The position numbers and the translations under genes are program-made. DNA of 31,147 nt, taken from the IMG/VR virus record IMGVR_UViG_3300032032_000015, positions 1-31,147 of that record; one strand, written 5' to 3'. The notes beneath the pieces were generated by a model that was not told where the DNA came from, searched no databases, and saw only the letters and a program-made list of their open reading frames with translations. Within the stretch, counting starts at the first letter, position 1. The number at the start of each line of letters is the position of its first letter. This stretch comes from a virus. This document shows, one piece after another, positions 1-9,881 of this stretch.

Positions 1-3000
1 TCTATTTTTCTCCTCTTCTTCTTCATCATCGTTAAATAACATCGCGAATAAAGTTTTCTGAAGAGCGTGGAAAATCAAATTCTGCATTGTAGTATAATAT
101 ATAATTTGAGATAAATGACTTAAATCACTTTCTCTTTGAGTCATACCAGGAATTTTTCTTCTATTGTATAAATTCTGAACCGCTTTTTTAGTTTTTCTAT
201 TATACTGCATGGTAACATTTTGAAACGATAATATAACACGTCCACCACCACCAGCTTGTTGTTGAGATATTTTACTAGGATTACTAGATTGCTGAGTTTC
301 TTCTGCTATTTTATAAAAATCAGCAAACGCTTTTGTTTCAGCTTCTGCTTTAGTTAGACCTTGTTTCTCATATGTTTTTACTCTATTAATAAAGAAAGAA
401 GCTCCACCTGTTGCTATAGCTAAAGTATCCATTATTCTAGTAATAACAAAACCTTTATCTAATAAATAGGAAATCATACCTTGCATTCCTCCTCTCTTAG
501 CTGCGGCAGCTAATTCAGCTTCGTTAACATTTATCTTTAATCCATCTCGTCTATTAACCAAGTAATCAGAGTTCATTAATTTAATTACTGTAGGTATCCA
601 ATCCGCGCTTGCAAAAGCTTTACCAGCCGCAATCAAGTTATTATCACCCCAATTTATAAAGTTAAGAGCAGAAGTTAACTGTAATAATCCTGATCTAGTA
701 TTTAAAAACATTACTGCACCAACAGATCCATTTAACCAGTTCAACATTAAATCTACTGGTCTACTACTTCCAACAGGTCTATTACTACCAGATTTCATTC
801 TTCGCATAGAATCTTCTAATGCTTCTCTAAATCTACTACCATATAAAGCCTCGATTTTATACATGTTTTCATCAGTAAATATAGCATCCATATTAGCTTC
901 CCATTCAGCCAACATTTTACTTCTTAGGCCTGTATCAATAGATCTTTCTATATCTGTTGCTATCGTCCCACCCTGCCAATTATCTCTTGGTTTAGGATAT
1001 TTCTCTGTTCTTTGAATTAATAAAATTTCATCAGCAAAAACATTTAATTCACTATCTGCTTCCACAGCTTTAATTAATCTAGCTTGATCAACCTTAGATA
1101 AGCCTGGAATTTCCATTCCTTGTTTGTTCCATATATAAACTCTCACTGCGTGAGATTTAGTAAAAGGTCCTACACCTATCTCAGCTTGTAAAGGATTAGA
1201 AAAGCTTATCTTACCACTACGTAAAGAAGGAAATTTACTAACTAAAGCATTAAAATCATTAGCCGCACTAACCTTAGCTGATATTAATTCTTGCTCTGCT
1301 TTATTATAAGGATCAATTAAATTTTCATGTATCCACTCTAAATGTTGTGTTCCTTTATCGCCTTTTCCTGCAAAACTATACATTAAACCTAAAAAATCAT
1401 CAGCTGAAGGAGTAATAGTAAGGGTTCTTTTTATTCCTTTCCATAATCCTTTATCTTTTTGTTGACCTTCTAATTGAGCTCTAGCTTTTGAATAAGATTT
1501 AAATTCTTCTTTACCAGTAGTCTCTTCCAGCATTCTATTAAATTCAACACTTAATTTTTTACGTTTACTAGACTTAGCTTGTTGAACTTTAGATTTAACA
1601 TCTACTTGATCTAATATTTGTTTAACTGCTTTTACGTTTTGTATAGCATCATCCGCAAAATAAAAATCATTATATCCTTCTTTAGTTTTATCTAATACCC
1701 ATCTAGCTTTAGCTTGAGGACTTCCGTCTTCTAATCCAGTTATATTTTCCATAGGTATATTTAAACCTATACCGTCTAAAAACATTTTAATTCCTGGTGC
1801 TGAAGCTTGTGGTCTTGCTGTTAATATAAAGATATCTTTACCTCCAAATTTCTCTTGTCTTTTTAAAGCAAGATCTGCTAATGGTCCTTTTTGAGCGTTT
1901 TTAACGTCTTCAAATTGTGAAAAATCAAATGAAGCTCCCATTTCTTCTAAATCTACAGCTCTCTCTGCAAATTCTGCTGGAGTTAATTCCATAGTAGCCT
2001 CATCCATGCTCCCTGGAGCATAATAAGGCATGTTAACGATAACTTTTTCTTTTGTCTTAGCTATTGTATCATCAAAATCAAAAACACTTATACCTTTTCG
2101 TTTAGAAGATTTACCTAACGCTAAAGCTTTAGTAGTTAAAGAATTCTTCATAGTATCCATAACTTCTTGACCAGTCATATTCGTGTCCATGATGGTTGGA
2201 GCTAATTTAAGAGAAGTAAATTTAACCCTAGCATTTTTAGCTATATTAACTGGAATAGAAACTTTTAAGTGTTCTTGAGCTTTCTTTAAACTAATTTCGC
2301 CTTTAACAACAGCCATTACTAATTCATTTTGATAATGTCTTAAAGATGAATTTTGAGCCTGAATAGAATTTAAACCTAAACCCATTTCGGTTTCTACTAA
2401 AATTTTTCCTGTAATCGGATCTATAAGAGTGTTTAAATTTATTCCTGCAGCTGCGAATCTAGCTAAACCTATGTGGTCATCTAAAATCGTAGTGCCATCT
2501 AATATAGTGGCTCCATACCCTTCATTATCTAATCTCCAATCATCAAGTTTAGAAATTTGAGTTTGGTAATAATTTTTATCAATACCTTTTAAAACTTTAT
2601 CTGTATGATCATATTTAATACCCCATAATATACTAGCTCCAATATATGAAGCTGGAGGATTGTGTTCTTCACGGAATTTTCTCCCATCACTATATTTCTT
2701 ACCTTTACCATAATCAAACCTTTTAGAAACTCCTTTAAAACCTGCGGCTATTTTTATTAAACCTCCAGTAGCTTGATAGGAAGCTGCAACTAAAGGGATT
2801 AAGTTTTCTAAAGGAACCTTTAATTCATTGTGGGCTTTATCTAAAATCTTTACATAAAGTCTTAATGCTTCTTTATTAGCATCTAATTGAGGTTTATTAT
2901 CTTTTAAAAACTTTTTACTAATTCTTTTATTTGGTATCTCTATTCTTGCACCAATTTTATTACGGATTCTAAATTTATTTAATTTTTTATTAAGAGGTAG

Positions 3001-6000
3001 ATTATTATATTTTTCCGATTCTTTAATTAAATTTTCATAAGCAGGATCTGATTTACCATAGTAAACTCCAGTGTTAGGTAAAAACTTTCCTTTATTTATT
3101 CCTTTAAGACCAGCTGCTTGTGTACCAGCTTTGGCCCAACCACCATTTTTTAATTTATAAAACTTACTTACGCCTGGATCATTTTTGCTATATTTCTTAC
3201 CAGTTTTTGGATTATGGGTTTCTAATTTACCATTTTTAAACTTACCATATTCTCGCGCTCTTCCAAAATTCCCTAGGCCAGAGGCTATTAAAATACCAGT
3301 TCCTAATTGTCCTCTATTTACTAACTCAATATCTCTTTGATAAAGATCCTCTAAATCTTTTTCTTTAACCGAAATTTTAACGTATTTATCATCTAATATA
3401 AGAGCTGCAGCATGGAAATCTCGTGCTTGACCAAGTTTTATTAAATTATTATTTTGATTAGAAGTTACTGGTTTACTACGAGAACTAGCTTTACCGGTTA
3501 TATCTAAAGAAGCATCTTCTTTATTTCGTTGATTTAATTGCTGTGCAATATCATCTAAATAATTTTCTGCTAATTCTATTCTTAAATCTTCTACTTGTTG
3601 TTCCTGTAAATCTTTAAGATTTTCAACCTTATCTATCCTTTGATTAGGAACTTTTTTTAATTTATCTAATTCAATTTTTTGTTTAGCTTCTAAAGCTTTG
3701 ACTTTTTCATCAAAACTAGGGTCTTTTAAAGACAGAGTATCAGCAATTTTAGACATGTATTCTTTATTGTCTTTCAATTTGCTAATATTTTCTACCATTA
3801 AACCCTCTGTAAGTAAACTAAAAAGAGATTGTGATTTTTTCTCATCAGATTTAAAATAATCCTTCATTGCTTGTTTCGAAGGTTTTTTCATTTTATATTG
3901 ATAAGAACCAGGAGAAGTTTTCTTTCCTTTTTCGTCTACTTTAGTTTCTGCAATTCTTCTAACTTTCTCAACTTTAAATAAATCTTTAAATCTTCTTTTA
4001 ATAGTAGAAATAGGAATAATAGTATTCAATCCTTCATCTACTATTTTATCTACAAATTTATTATAGGATTCACTACCAAATTTTCCAATACCTTTAGGAG
4101 TAATTTTTACAACCTTACCGGTTTCATCTTTTATTTTTTGCTCGCCTTTTAATAAAGCTCTATACGTTTTATTCTTGCTGGCAGCTATAAGGGATTTAGC
4201 TACTTTAATAGGATTTACACTTCCTACCATAGCATTTAAAATATCTTTCGAAACACCTGTCCATCGTCCTTGAGTATTTTTACCTCCTAAAATATCAGTT
4301 AATATTTCTCCAGTTATAATATTTCTTACTGAAGGTAAAGTACTTGGAGTTTTCTTTGGTCTACTTTTGTCTTGTTGACTCGGAGCATCAAAATCTTTTT
4401 GAGTTGAAACTTCAGGAGAAATACCTTTTTCAGTTAAAACATCTTGACTAACTTGTTGTTGTTTTCTTTTCCATTCTGCGGTTAATTTACTACCAACTCT
4501 ATCTCCCATTATATTATAAAGATAATTAGAGACACTTTGTTTTTGTCCCGTTGTAGGATTAATTTCTTTATAATTTTGCATTATACTTTCAAATTCTCCT
4601 CCTATTAAAGAGACAGCTTCTTTTTTATCAATCTGATTCCATGGAACTTTATTTTTTCTAGCAGATTCTTCTAATGCAGCTAAACTAGTTGCAACATATT
4701 GTTCATATAATGTACCTAAATCTTCTCCTAATGTGTTTTTATCTTGTTGATATTGCTTAGTTAATTTATCTAAAAGCTTCCCATCACTTTTTATAGAGCT
4801 TTTTCCAGATATTTGATCTCCTGCTTGCTTTTCAATAATACTACTTATAGTACTTTGACTTTGTTTTCCTTTACCTAAATTCTTTCCTATACCAATAGTA
4901 GATTTTCCACTAGCAAGGTTTCTAAATGTTTTATTAAGAGCTTTACCTTCTCTACTAGCTTTAGCATAATCTTTAACAAAATTAAATACATCTTTACCAG
5001 TTCTAAATCTTCTATTAATTCCTAGTCTTCCTAAGATATTTCTAACTATATTACCAATTTTATCTCCCCAACTCTCATTTAAAGTAATCTCTCCATTAAT
5101 AAGAGCATCAGCTAAGAAAGTTAAAGCTTCTTCATATTGATCTTCAACAGGTTTGTTTTTATATAACTCATATCTTTCTTTAAGAGATTCACTCATAAGA
5201 CCATCGGTATCTATTTGTTCTAAATAATTTAACAAAGCTTTACCCATAGCTGTGGCTGCTTGCGGATTGTTTTTTACAGTTTGGAATAAAACAGCATGTA
5301 AAAACTCGTGATCAGCGACCGCGATATCTCTTAGGTTTCTAGATTTCGCCTCATTTACTACTATTAGTTGTTCTCCTGTCTCCTCATTTTGAAAAATAGT
5401 TCCTGTATCTGTACTTTCTGATACCTTATTCCATTTTCCAGATTCATTCTGTTTTTTAATAAAATTTTCAGCTCCTTTATTAGTTTTGAAACTACGCATT
5501 TTTACTAGTCCATTACTATCATCTACTAATAACTTTACTCTAGCAACTTTTTTATTGATTGCTTCTTGTATTGCTAAATCATTAATTTGATCAATAACTT
5601 TTTTTAGTTCTTCTACAGCATCTGCGGCTAACTCAGGGCCTTCGTTTTCAATTTCATTTTCTAGTTCTGCTTTTTTATTAAGTAAATCAAAGGCTTTGTT
5701 TTTGGCTTCAGCGCTAAAATGAAATGGAAGTTTAAGTAAAGTATTTCTTTCATTAGATAGGTTCTGAAGTTTTAATTGACGTTGATCGTTGTCTATTAAT
5801 CCTTTATTAAAATCATCTTCAATTTGTTTTTCTTTTTCTTTAAAACTAGTTTGGATTTTTTTATATAACTTAGGATCTTTAATATTCATTCTAGTGCTAA
5901 TTACTAAATCTTTTATAGAAGTAATTGTACCAGATACAGCTCCACCAAGACCAGTCATACTCCAACCACCTACAAATCCTTCACCCATAGCATTAACATA

Positions 6001-8295
6001 TTCCATAGCGTTGAACTTTCCTTTAGTAAACTGCTCTATCCCAGTTTGTAAACCTTCAGTTCCCCCTTCTACTAATCCAGCATGGAGTTTATAAATATAA
6101 GAATTACCGTATTGTTTTAAGCCTTGTCTTATATTTCCTTTCATCATCTCTTTAAGACCACTAAACGCGTATTTAGATTGTTTTAATATAAATCCAGCTG
6201 AAGCATATTCTGCTCCTGCGATAGCAGTTCCCGCTATCATACTACTACTTAAAATCCTATCTACCATTGTTGGATTAGACTCCATCCACTCTATTATTTG
6301 TTCTCCTGATAATTGCTCTAATGGAACACCTAAGGATTCTGCGGCTTTGGTTCTTAATCTATCACTCGCTATACTTCCTCCCTCCATAGCTATAGTATAC
6401 AACCCATATGTCATTCTAGTTGCTACCATATAAGGAAGTTGTTTTAATATAACTTCAGGTATAAATAAAGCCGCATCAACTAGATTTCCTTTTCCAATAG
6501 CATTCCAAAAATCAGTAAATTCTCTAGTGTCCCAATTACCTTGTTTCGCTTCTTTATCTATTACTTGTCCGTACCATTTTGCTGCATCTTCAGTAAAGCT
6601 AGTTATTAATTTTTCTGCATTTATTTTAGCATCATAAAATCTCATTTCTCTCCACTCGCCATCTCTACCTTTGTGAATAGGATTACCTAATTCACTAAAT
6701 CTTTTCCATTCTCCTTTATTATTTTGATAATGAGTTGGTCTAATTTCTCCTGTTATAGTATTGTAAAATACTGGAGTATCCTCTCCTTTAAATAAAAGAT
6801 GTTTTTTAGATTCTCTTTCTTCAACATCAGCGGCAAAAGGAAGTTCACCTGGGCCTATACTATCTAGTTCTTCTTGAGATAAAACCCAATCACTTAAATC
6901 AGTCATGGTATCCGCAGCTCGATTAAATTTTAAAGCTTCTATATGTTTATCAAATTGTCCTAACATTTGTAAACCATATCTCATAGAGCCTTCAAGATTA
7001 GCTTCTAATCCAAAACTTCTTAAAACATCATCAAAAGGTCTTAATCTTTTGTAAACAGTATTTTCTAATAATACATCTGAATTAAGACCTAATCCTAAAT
7101 CATTAATAGCACCAGGTTCAGCACTCCATATTTTATCCCACATCTCAGAAACATCCATAGGTGACCCATCATCATTGAATAAACTATTTTCGTCTATTAT
7201 TTTTTCTCTATTTTCTTTTTTTATAACCTCTTCTATAAAAGGATTAATCATATTAGAATATTGTCCTTCCCATCTTTCTACTCTATCTTGAAAAGCGGGG
7301 TCAGCTAAAATTAATTTATTAGCAAATACAGAGTATTCATTTTCTATTTCTGCTATTTTATCCCAATATCCTATATCAAAAGACCTAAAATATTTACCTT
7401 CAACTATAAAAGGATCTAGTTTTTTAACTAATTCCGCTTTTTTAGCATCTAAAAGAGCTGTGTTTTTATTTAAAACTGATTCTTGAATGTTTCTAATAAA
7501 AGGATCGTTATCAAGGAAATTATTGAATAATTTTTTACCATAATTTTCTCCGTCTTTAACATTGCTCCAGTCTATATTGTTAGGAGTAGTAAATTCCGTT
7601 GATTCTACTGTATTTTTAAGCTCTTTTGCTATCTCTAGATTTAATTTTTCATTTCTTTGCTCAGGAGTATCAATACCAGCATCATTTACTCTTTGAATTT
7701 GTTGGTCTACAGTAAGAGTTAACATTTCTCCAGCTATTTTACTATCTCTATCCTCTGTAGTATAGTCTTCAGTAGGATTAATAGTAATATTACTAAGATC
7801 TGGATTTTCAATATCTCTATCTACTTCGGATGTTGATTTAGGTACCATTGTACCCGGTACGAAGGTTTGTACATCTCCTGATGCATCTACCTCACTTAAA
7901 GGACCATCTATATCTCCTTGATCATATCCAATGTCTACTCCACTATTTTGTAACCCTGTAATATAAGTTTGATAATCTCCATTAGCCGCAACCCATCTAT
8001 TATAATCTTCAACAGGACCTCCATTTTGTAAAATTAAATCAGGATTGTCAAGATACTGTTGAATCTCCTCTTTTTTAAACTTTACTCCATCAATTATTAC
8101 ATCATCAGATTTTTTTGGACCTATTACAACTGGTTTTACACCATCTGTAGCAACTCCAACTAAAACCTCTTGTTCTGACATAAAATCTAGTTCAAGCTTC
8201 GCAAGTGCATCATTGATTTCTTGTTCGGTTTTATTAGCTTTTTCAAGCCTAGCACGTAACGCCGCTTTTTTCTCTTCTAAGGTCTTTTCAGCCAT
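1..8295 (-). CDS. Giant multidomain virion/polyvalent protein (C-terminus cut by window edge)
   Basis: Reading the minus strand from ATG at 8295 (MAEKTLEEKKAALRARLEK) gives 2765 codons without a stop, still open at position 1. Visible parts: a charged N-terminal half; a hydrophobic, Gly/Ala-rich segment at about residues 595-795; coiled-coil-like charged stretches at about 800-900; a zinc-metallopeptidase motif HEFLH at 996-1000 with a possible third ligand E1055/E1056 in YEEALTFLADAL; an unassigned region with EHNPPA at 1877-1882; a HAD phosphatase-like domain at about 2066-2230 (VFDFDDT with D2073/D2075, ILTARP with T2159, K2196, FADD with D2215/D2216); and an Arg/Asn-rich C-terminal region with SALNFINWGDNN, ending in an acidic run. 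Zn-peptidase plus HAD plus such a C-terminus is the make-up of phage 'large polyvalent proteins'. Its place last in the late cluster suggests an internal, ejected virion protein. Function is inferred; the frame and motifs are seen. It starts 10 bases after the preceding stop. Confidence 0.9.
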   Translation of the reverse strand, partial: MAEKTLEEKKAALRARLEKANKTEQEINDALAKLELDFMSEQEVLVGVATDGVKPVVIGPKKSDDVIIDGVKFKKEEIQQYLDNPDLILQNGGPVEDYNRWVAANGDYQTYITGLQNSGVDIGYDQGDIDGPLSEVDASGDVQTFVPGTMVPKSTSEVDRDIENPDLSNITINPTEDYTTEDRDSKIAGEMLTLTVDQQIQRVNDAGIDTPEQRNEKLNLEIAKELKNTVESTEFTTPNNIDWSNVKDGENYGKKLFNNFLDNDPFIRNIQESVLNKNTALLDAKKAELVKKLDPFIVEGKYFRSFDIGYWDKIAEIENEYSVFANKLILADPAFQDRVERWEGQYSNMINPFIEEVIKKENREKIIDENSLFNDDGSPMDVSEMWDKIWSAEPGAINDLGLGLNSDVLLENTVYKRLRPFDDVLRSFGLEANLEGSMRYGLQMLGQFDKHIEALKFNRAADTMTDLSDWVLSQEELDSIGPGELPFAADVEERESKKHLLFKGEDTPVFYNTITGEIRPTHYQNNKGEWKRFSELGNPIHKGRDGEWREMRFYDAKINAEKLITSFTEDAAKWYGQVIDKEAKQGNWDTREFTDFWNAIGKGNLVDAALFIPEVILKQLPYMVATRMTYGLYTIAMEGGSIASDRLRTKAAESLGVPLEQLSGEQIIEWMESNPTMVDRILSSSMIAGTAIAGAEYASAGFILKQSKYAFSGLKEMMKGNIRQGLKQYGNSYIYKLHAGLVEGGTEGLQTGIEQFTKGKFNAMEYVNAMGEGFVGGWSMTGLGGAVSGTITSIKDLVISTRMNIKDPKLYKKIQTSFKEKEKQIEDDFNKGLIDNDQRQLKLQNLSNERNTLLKLPFHFSAEAKNKAFDLLNKKAELENEIENEGPELAADAVEELKKVIDQINDLAIQEAINKKVARVKLLVDDSNGLVKMRSFKTNKGAENFIKKQNESGKWNKVSESTDTGTIFQNEETGEQLIVVNEAKSRNLRDIAVADHEFLHAVLFQTVKNNPQAATAMGKALLNYLEQIDTDGLMSESLKERYELYKNKPVEDQYEEALTFLADALINGEITLNESWGDKIGNIVRNILGRLGINRRFRTGKDVFNFVKDYAKASREGKALNKTFRNLASGKSTIGIGKNLGKGKQSQSTISSIIEKQAGDQISGKSSIKSDGKLLDKLTKQYQQDKNTLGEDLGTLYEQYVATSLAALEESARKNKVPWNQIDKKEAVSLIGGEFESIMQNYKEINPTTGQKQSVSNYLYNIMGDRVGSKLTAEWKRKQQQVSQDVLTEKGISPEVSTQKDFDAPSQQDKSRPKKTPSTLPSVRNIITGEILTDILGGKNTQGRWTGVSKDILNAMVGSVNPIKVAKSLIAASKNKTYRALLKGEQKIKDETGKVVKITPKGIGKFGSESYNKFVDKIVDEGLNTIIPISTIKRRFKDLFKVEKVRRIAETKVDEKGKKTSPGSYQYKMKKPSKQAMKDYFKSDEKKSQSLFSLLTEGLMVENISKLKDNKEYMSKIADTLSLKDPSFDEKVKALEAKQKIELDKLKKVPNQRIDKVENLKDLQEQQVEDLRIELAENYLDDIAQQLNQRNKEDASLDITGKASSRSKPVTSNQNNNLIKLGQARDFHAAALILDDKYVKISVKEKDLEDLYQRDIELVNRGQLGTGILIASGLGNFGRAREYGKFKNGKLETHNPKTGKKYSKNDPGVSKFYKLKNGGWAKAGTQAAGLKGINKGKFLPNTGVYYGKSDPAYENLIKESEKYNNLPLNKKLNKFRIRNKIGARIEIPNKRISKKFLKDNKPQLDANKEALRLYVKILDKAHNELKVPLENLIPLVAASYQATGGLIKIAAGFKGVSKRFDYGKGKKYSDGRKFREEHNPPASYIGASILWGIKYDHTDKVLKGIDKNYYQTQISKLDDWRLDNEGYGATILDGTTILDDHIGLARFAAAGINLNTLIDPITGKILVETEMGLGLNSIQAQNSSLRHYQNELVMAVVKGEISLKKAQEHLKVSIPVNIAKNARVKFTSLKLAPTIMDTNMTGQEVMDTMKNSLTTKALALGKSSKRKGISVFDFDDTIAKTKEKVIVNMPYYAPGSMDEATMELTPAEFAERAVDLEEMGASFDFSQFEDVKNAQKGPLADLALKRQEKFGGKDIFILTARPQASAPGIKMFLDGIGLNIPMENITGLEDGSPQAKARWVLDKTKEGYNDFYFADDAIQNVKAVKQILDQVDVKSKVQQAKSSKRKKLSVEFNRMLEETTGKEEFKSYSKARAQLEGQQKDKGLWKGIKRTLTITPSADDFLGLMYSFAGKGDKGTQHLEWIHENLIDPYNKAEQELISAKVSAANDFNALVSKFPSLRSGKISFSNPLQAEIGVGPFTKSHAVRVYIWNKQGMEIPGLSKVDQARLIKAVEADSELNVFADEILLIQRTEKYPKPRDNWQGGTIATDIERSIDTGLRSKMLAEWEANMDAIFTDENMYKIEALYGSRFREALEDSMRRMKSGSNRPVGSSRPVDLMLNWLNGSVGAVMFLNTRSGLLQLTSALNFINWGDNNLIAAGKAFASADWIPTVIKLMNSDYLVNRRDGLKINVNEAELAAAAKRGGMQGMISYLLDKGFVITRIMDTLAIATGGASFFINRVKTYEKQGLTKAEAETKAFADFYKIAEETQQSSNPSKISQQQAGGGGRVILSFQNVTMQYNRKTKKAVQNLYNRRKIPGMTQRESDLSHLSQIIYYTTMQNLIFHALQKTLFAMLFNDDEEEEEKNR

Positions 8296-8305
8296 ATGAT
8301 TTTAT

Positions 8306-9880
8306 TTAAATTACTGGAGGAGGTGGTAAAACTGGAGCCGCTGCGTCAGCTTCTACTGCTAATTCTTCTTCTTCTTCTTCTTCAATTTCCATCGGAATAT
8401 TTTGATAATAAATTATCATTCCTGCTTGCCATTCTTTAATACCTAAATGAACTCTATAGAATTCTGGAATAGGCATATCAAACTCATTAAGATGATCTAT
8501 AATTAATTTATCTCCTTCATCTGAAGTTAAATATCTTTTAATAAAAGTGGGTTGATTACTATATGAAAACCCTTCTTGTAATTTTCTTGTTAAACTGTTT
8601 TCAGTTAATTGAAAAAAGAACCATGCTTTCTGAGCATCTAACATACTAATAGGAGTTTTAGATGTACCTATCATACTCATTTTATACCTATTACCTTTCC
8701 AACCTGCTTTTTCTACAGGACTAACTGAATTATAAGTAGCATATTCTCTTCCTGTTAAAGGTTCAAAAAATCCTGCAGGTAAATCTATTTTGAAATTATT
8801 AGTAGAATAAGCATATAAGATTCCAGGATTTCCACTTCCTACAGCAAATAATCCTTCTAAAAATCCGCTTTTCTCTCCTGTATATGTTACATTACTATTA
8901 ATAGCTTCAGTGTTAACAAATCTCATTTCGTTTTGTTGAACAACTTTGTCATCTTCTTCGCCTTTTATAACTTCTATAAATGTATCTCCTAAGTTGTTAG
9001 CATCTTCTTCTTCATCACCAGTTGGCATGTTTCCTCCTAAAAAGAATTGAGGTTGAATATTTCCTTCTATTTCAATCCCAGCGTTAGTCCATGCTGTTCC
9101 TACATCAAAAGGTGATAAACTTTCACTAATATATATACTTAAAAAATTATCTTCTTTTATTTGATTAGAATCAACATCTGCCTTAACAATATAATAAGGA
9201 GTATTTTGCATTAACATTATATTTTTTCCTTCTCGTACATCATTCGTTATATAAAGTTGAGATTTAAAATGTTTTTGAAAGATATCACTAAACATATTTA
9301 TAGCAACTGTTTGAGTAAATACACTTTTTTCTCCTTCATCATCATAATAATATGATTTATCTACTTTTACATCAGGAGTATAATCAAAACAATTTCCCCA
9401 AGCTAAAGCCATTAACACACTTAAATCCATTTCTCTTTCATCTACTCCATTAAAATTTTTCTTTGATAGACTAGCTATAAAAATAGGTAAATTTTTAGGT
9501 AAAACATCTTCTACTGCTACCATTAAAGCTCCTCCTAATTCTTCAATTTCATCTAAACTCTTCCAATATCTTTCAATTTTCTGAGTCATTTGCTTTATCT
9601 CCTGTTGAGGCATGTTTTGAGCATTAGATTTTAATATAGTCTGCATTTGTAAAATACCTCCTGGTTCTTCTAATTCTCTAATTTTGTCTTTAACAATTTT
9701 TTCATTCAACTTAGGATCTTCATAAGGATTATCAGTATTAGGACCATTTACAAAACTTCTATATTGAAGACTCAACCTCATTAATAGATTGCTTATGTTA
9801 GCTTTTCTTAATACAGAAACCGAATGTAACATTTCTTGATTAGTATTGTGAGCTTGTAATAATTTTAACGAGTTTTCCAT
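8306..9880 (-). CDS. Probable internal virion protein, 524 aa
   Basis: No family is recognised. The protein has an alpha-helical N-terminal part (to about residue 130, rich in Leu, Gln and Lys), then a mixed, probably beta-rich middle with many aromatic residues. The tail is low-complexity: a run of Glu (EIEEEEEEELAVEADAAAP) followed by a proline run. There is no signal peptide or clear membrane segment. ATG at 9880 is preceded directly by the TAA of the upstream gene in the context TAAAATG, and the giant protein starts 10 bases downstream. It sits between an Ala-rich putative ejection protein and the giant protein, the position T7 gp15 holds between gp14 and gp16, so an internal core or ejection role is a reasonable inference. 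A tail or baseplate-like structural role is the alternative. The acidic tail could mediate contact with a basic partner or with the portal tunnel. Confidence 0.75.
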   Translation of the reverse strand: MENSLKLLQAHNTNQEMLHSVSVLRKANISNLLMRLSLQYRSFVNGPNTDNPYEDPKLNEKIVKDKIRELEEPGGILQMQTILKSNAQNMPQQEIKQMTQKIERYWKSLDEIEELGGALMVAVEDVLPKNLPIFIASLSKKNFNGVDEREMDLSVLMALAWGNCFDYTPDVKVDKSYYYDDEGEKSVFTQTVAINMFSDIFQKHFKSQLYITNDVREGKNIMLMQNTPYYIVKADVDSNQIKEDNFLSIYISESLSPFDVGTAWTNAGIEIEGNIQPQFFLGGNMPTGDEEEDANNLGDTFIEVIKGEEDDKVVQQNEMRFVNTEAINSNVTYTGEKSGFLEGLFAVGSGNPGILYAYSTNNFKIDLPAGFFEPLTGREYATYNSVSPVEKAGWKGNRYKMSMIGTSKTPISMLDAQKAWFFFQLTENSLTRKLQEGFSYSNQPTFIKRYLTSDEGDKLIIDHLNEFDMPIPEFYRVHLGIKEWQAGMIIYYQNIPMEIEEEEEEELAVEADAAAPVLPPPPVI

Positions 9881-9881
9881 T

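Noticed and set aside
2065-2079. DFDD in the giant protein as the DxDxD metal motif of a crAss-like virion RNA polymerase
   Set aside because: The flanking VFDFDDT pattern and the later T, K and DD motifs in the right order fit HAD; the polymerase DxDGD form and its second barrel motif were not found.
5789-6094. Plus-strand open frame of 101 codons inside the giant gene
   Set aside because: It lies wholly antisense to the giant minus-strand frame, has a Leu/Ser/Pro-rich composition typical of a reverse-complement shadow, and matches no family I recognise.
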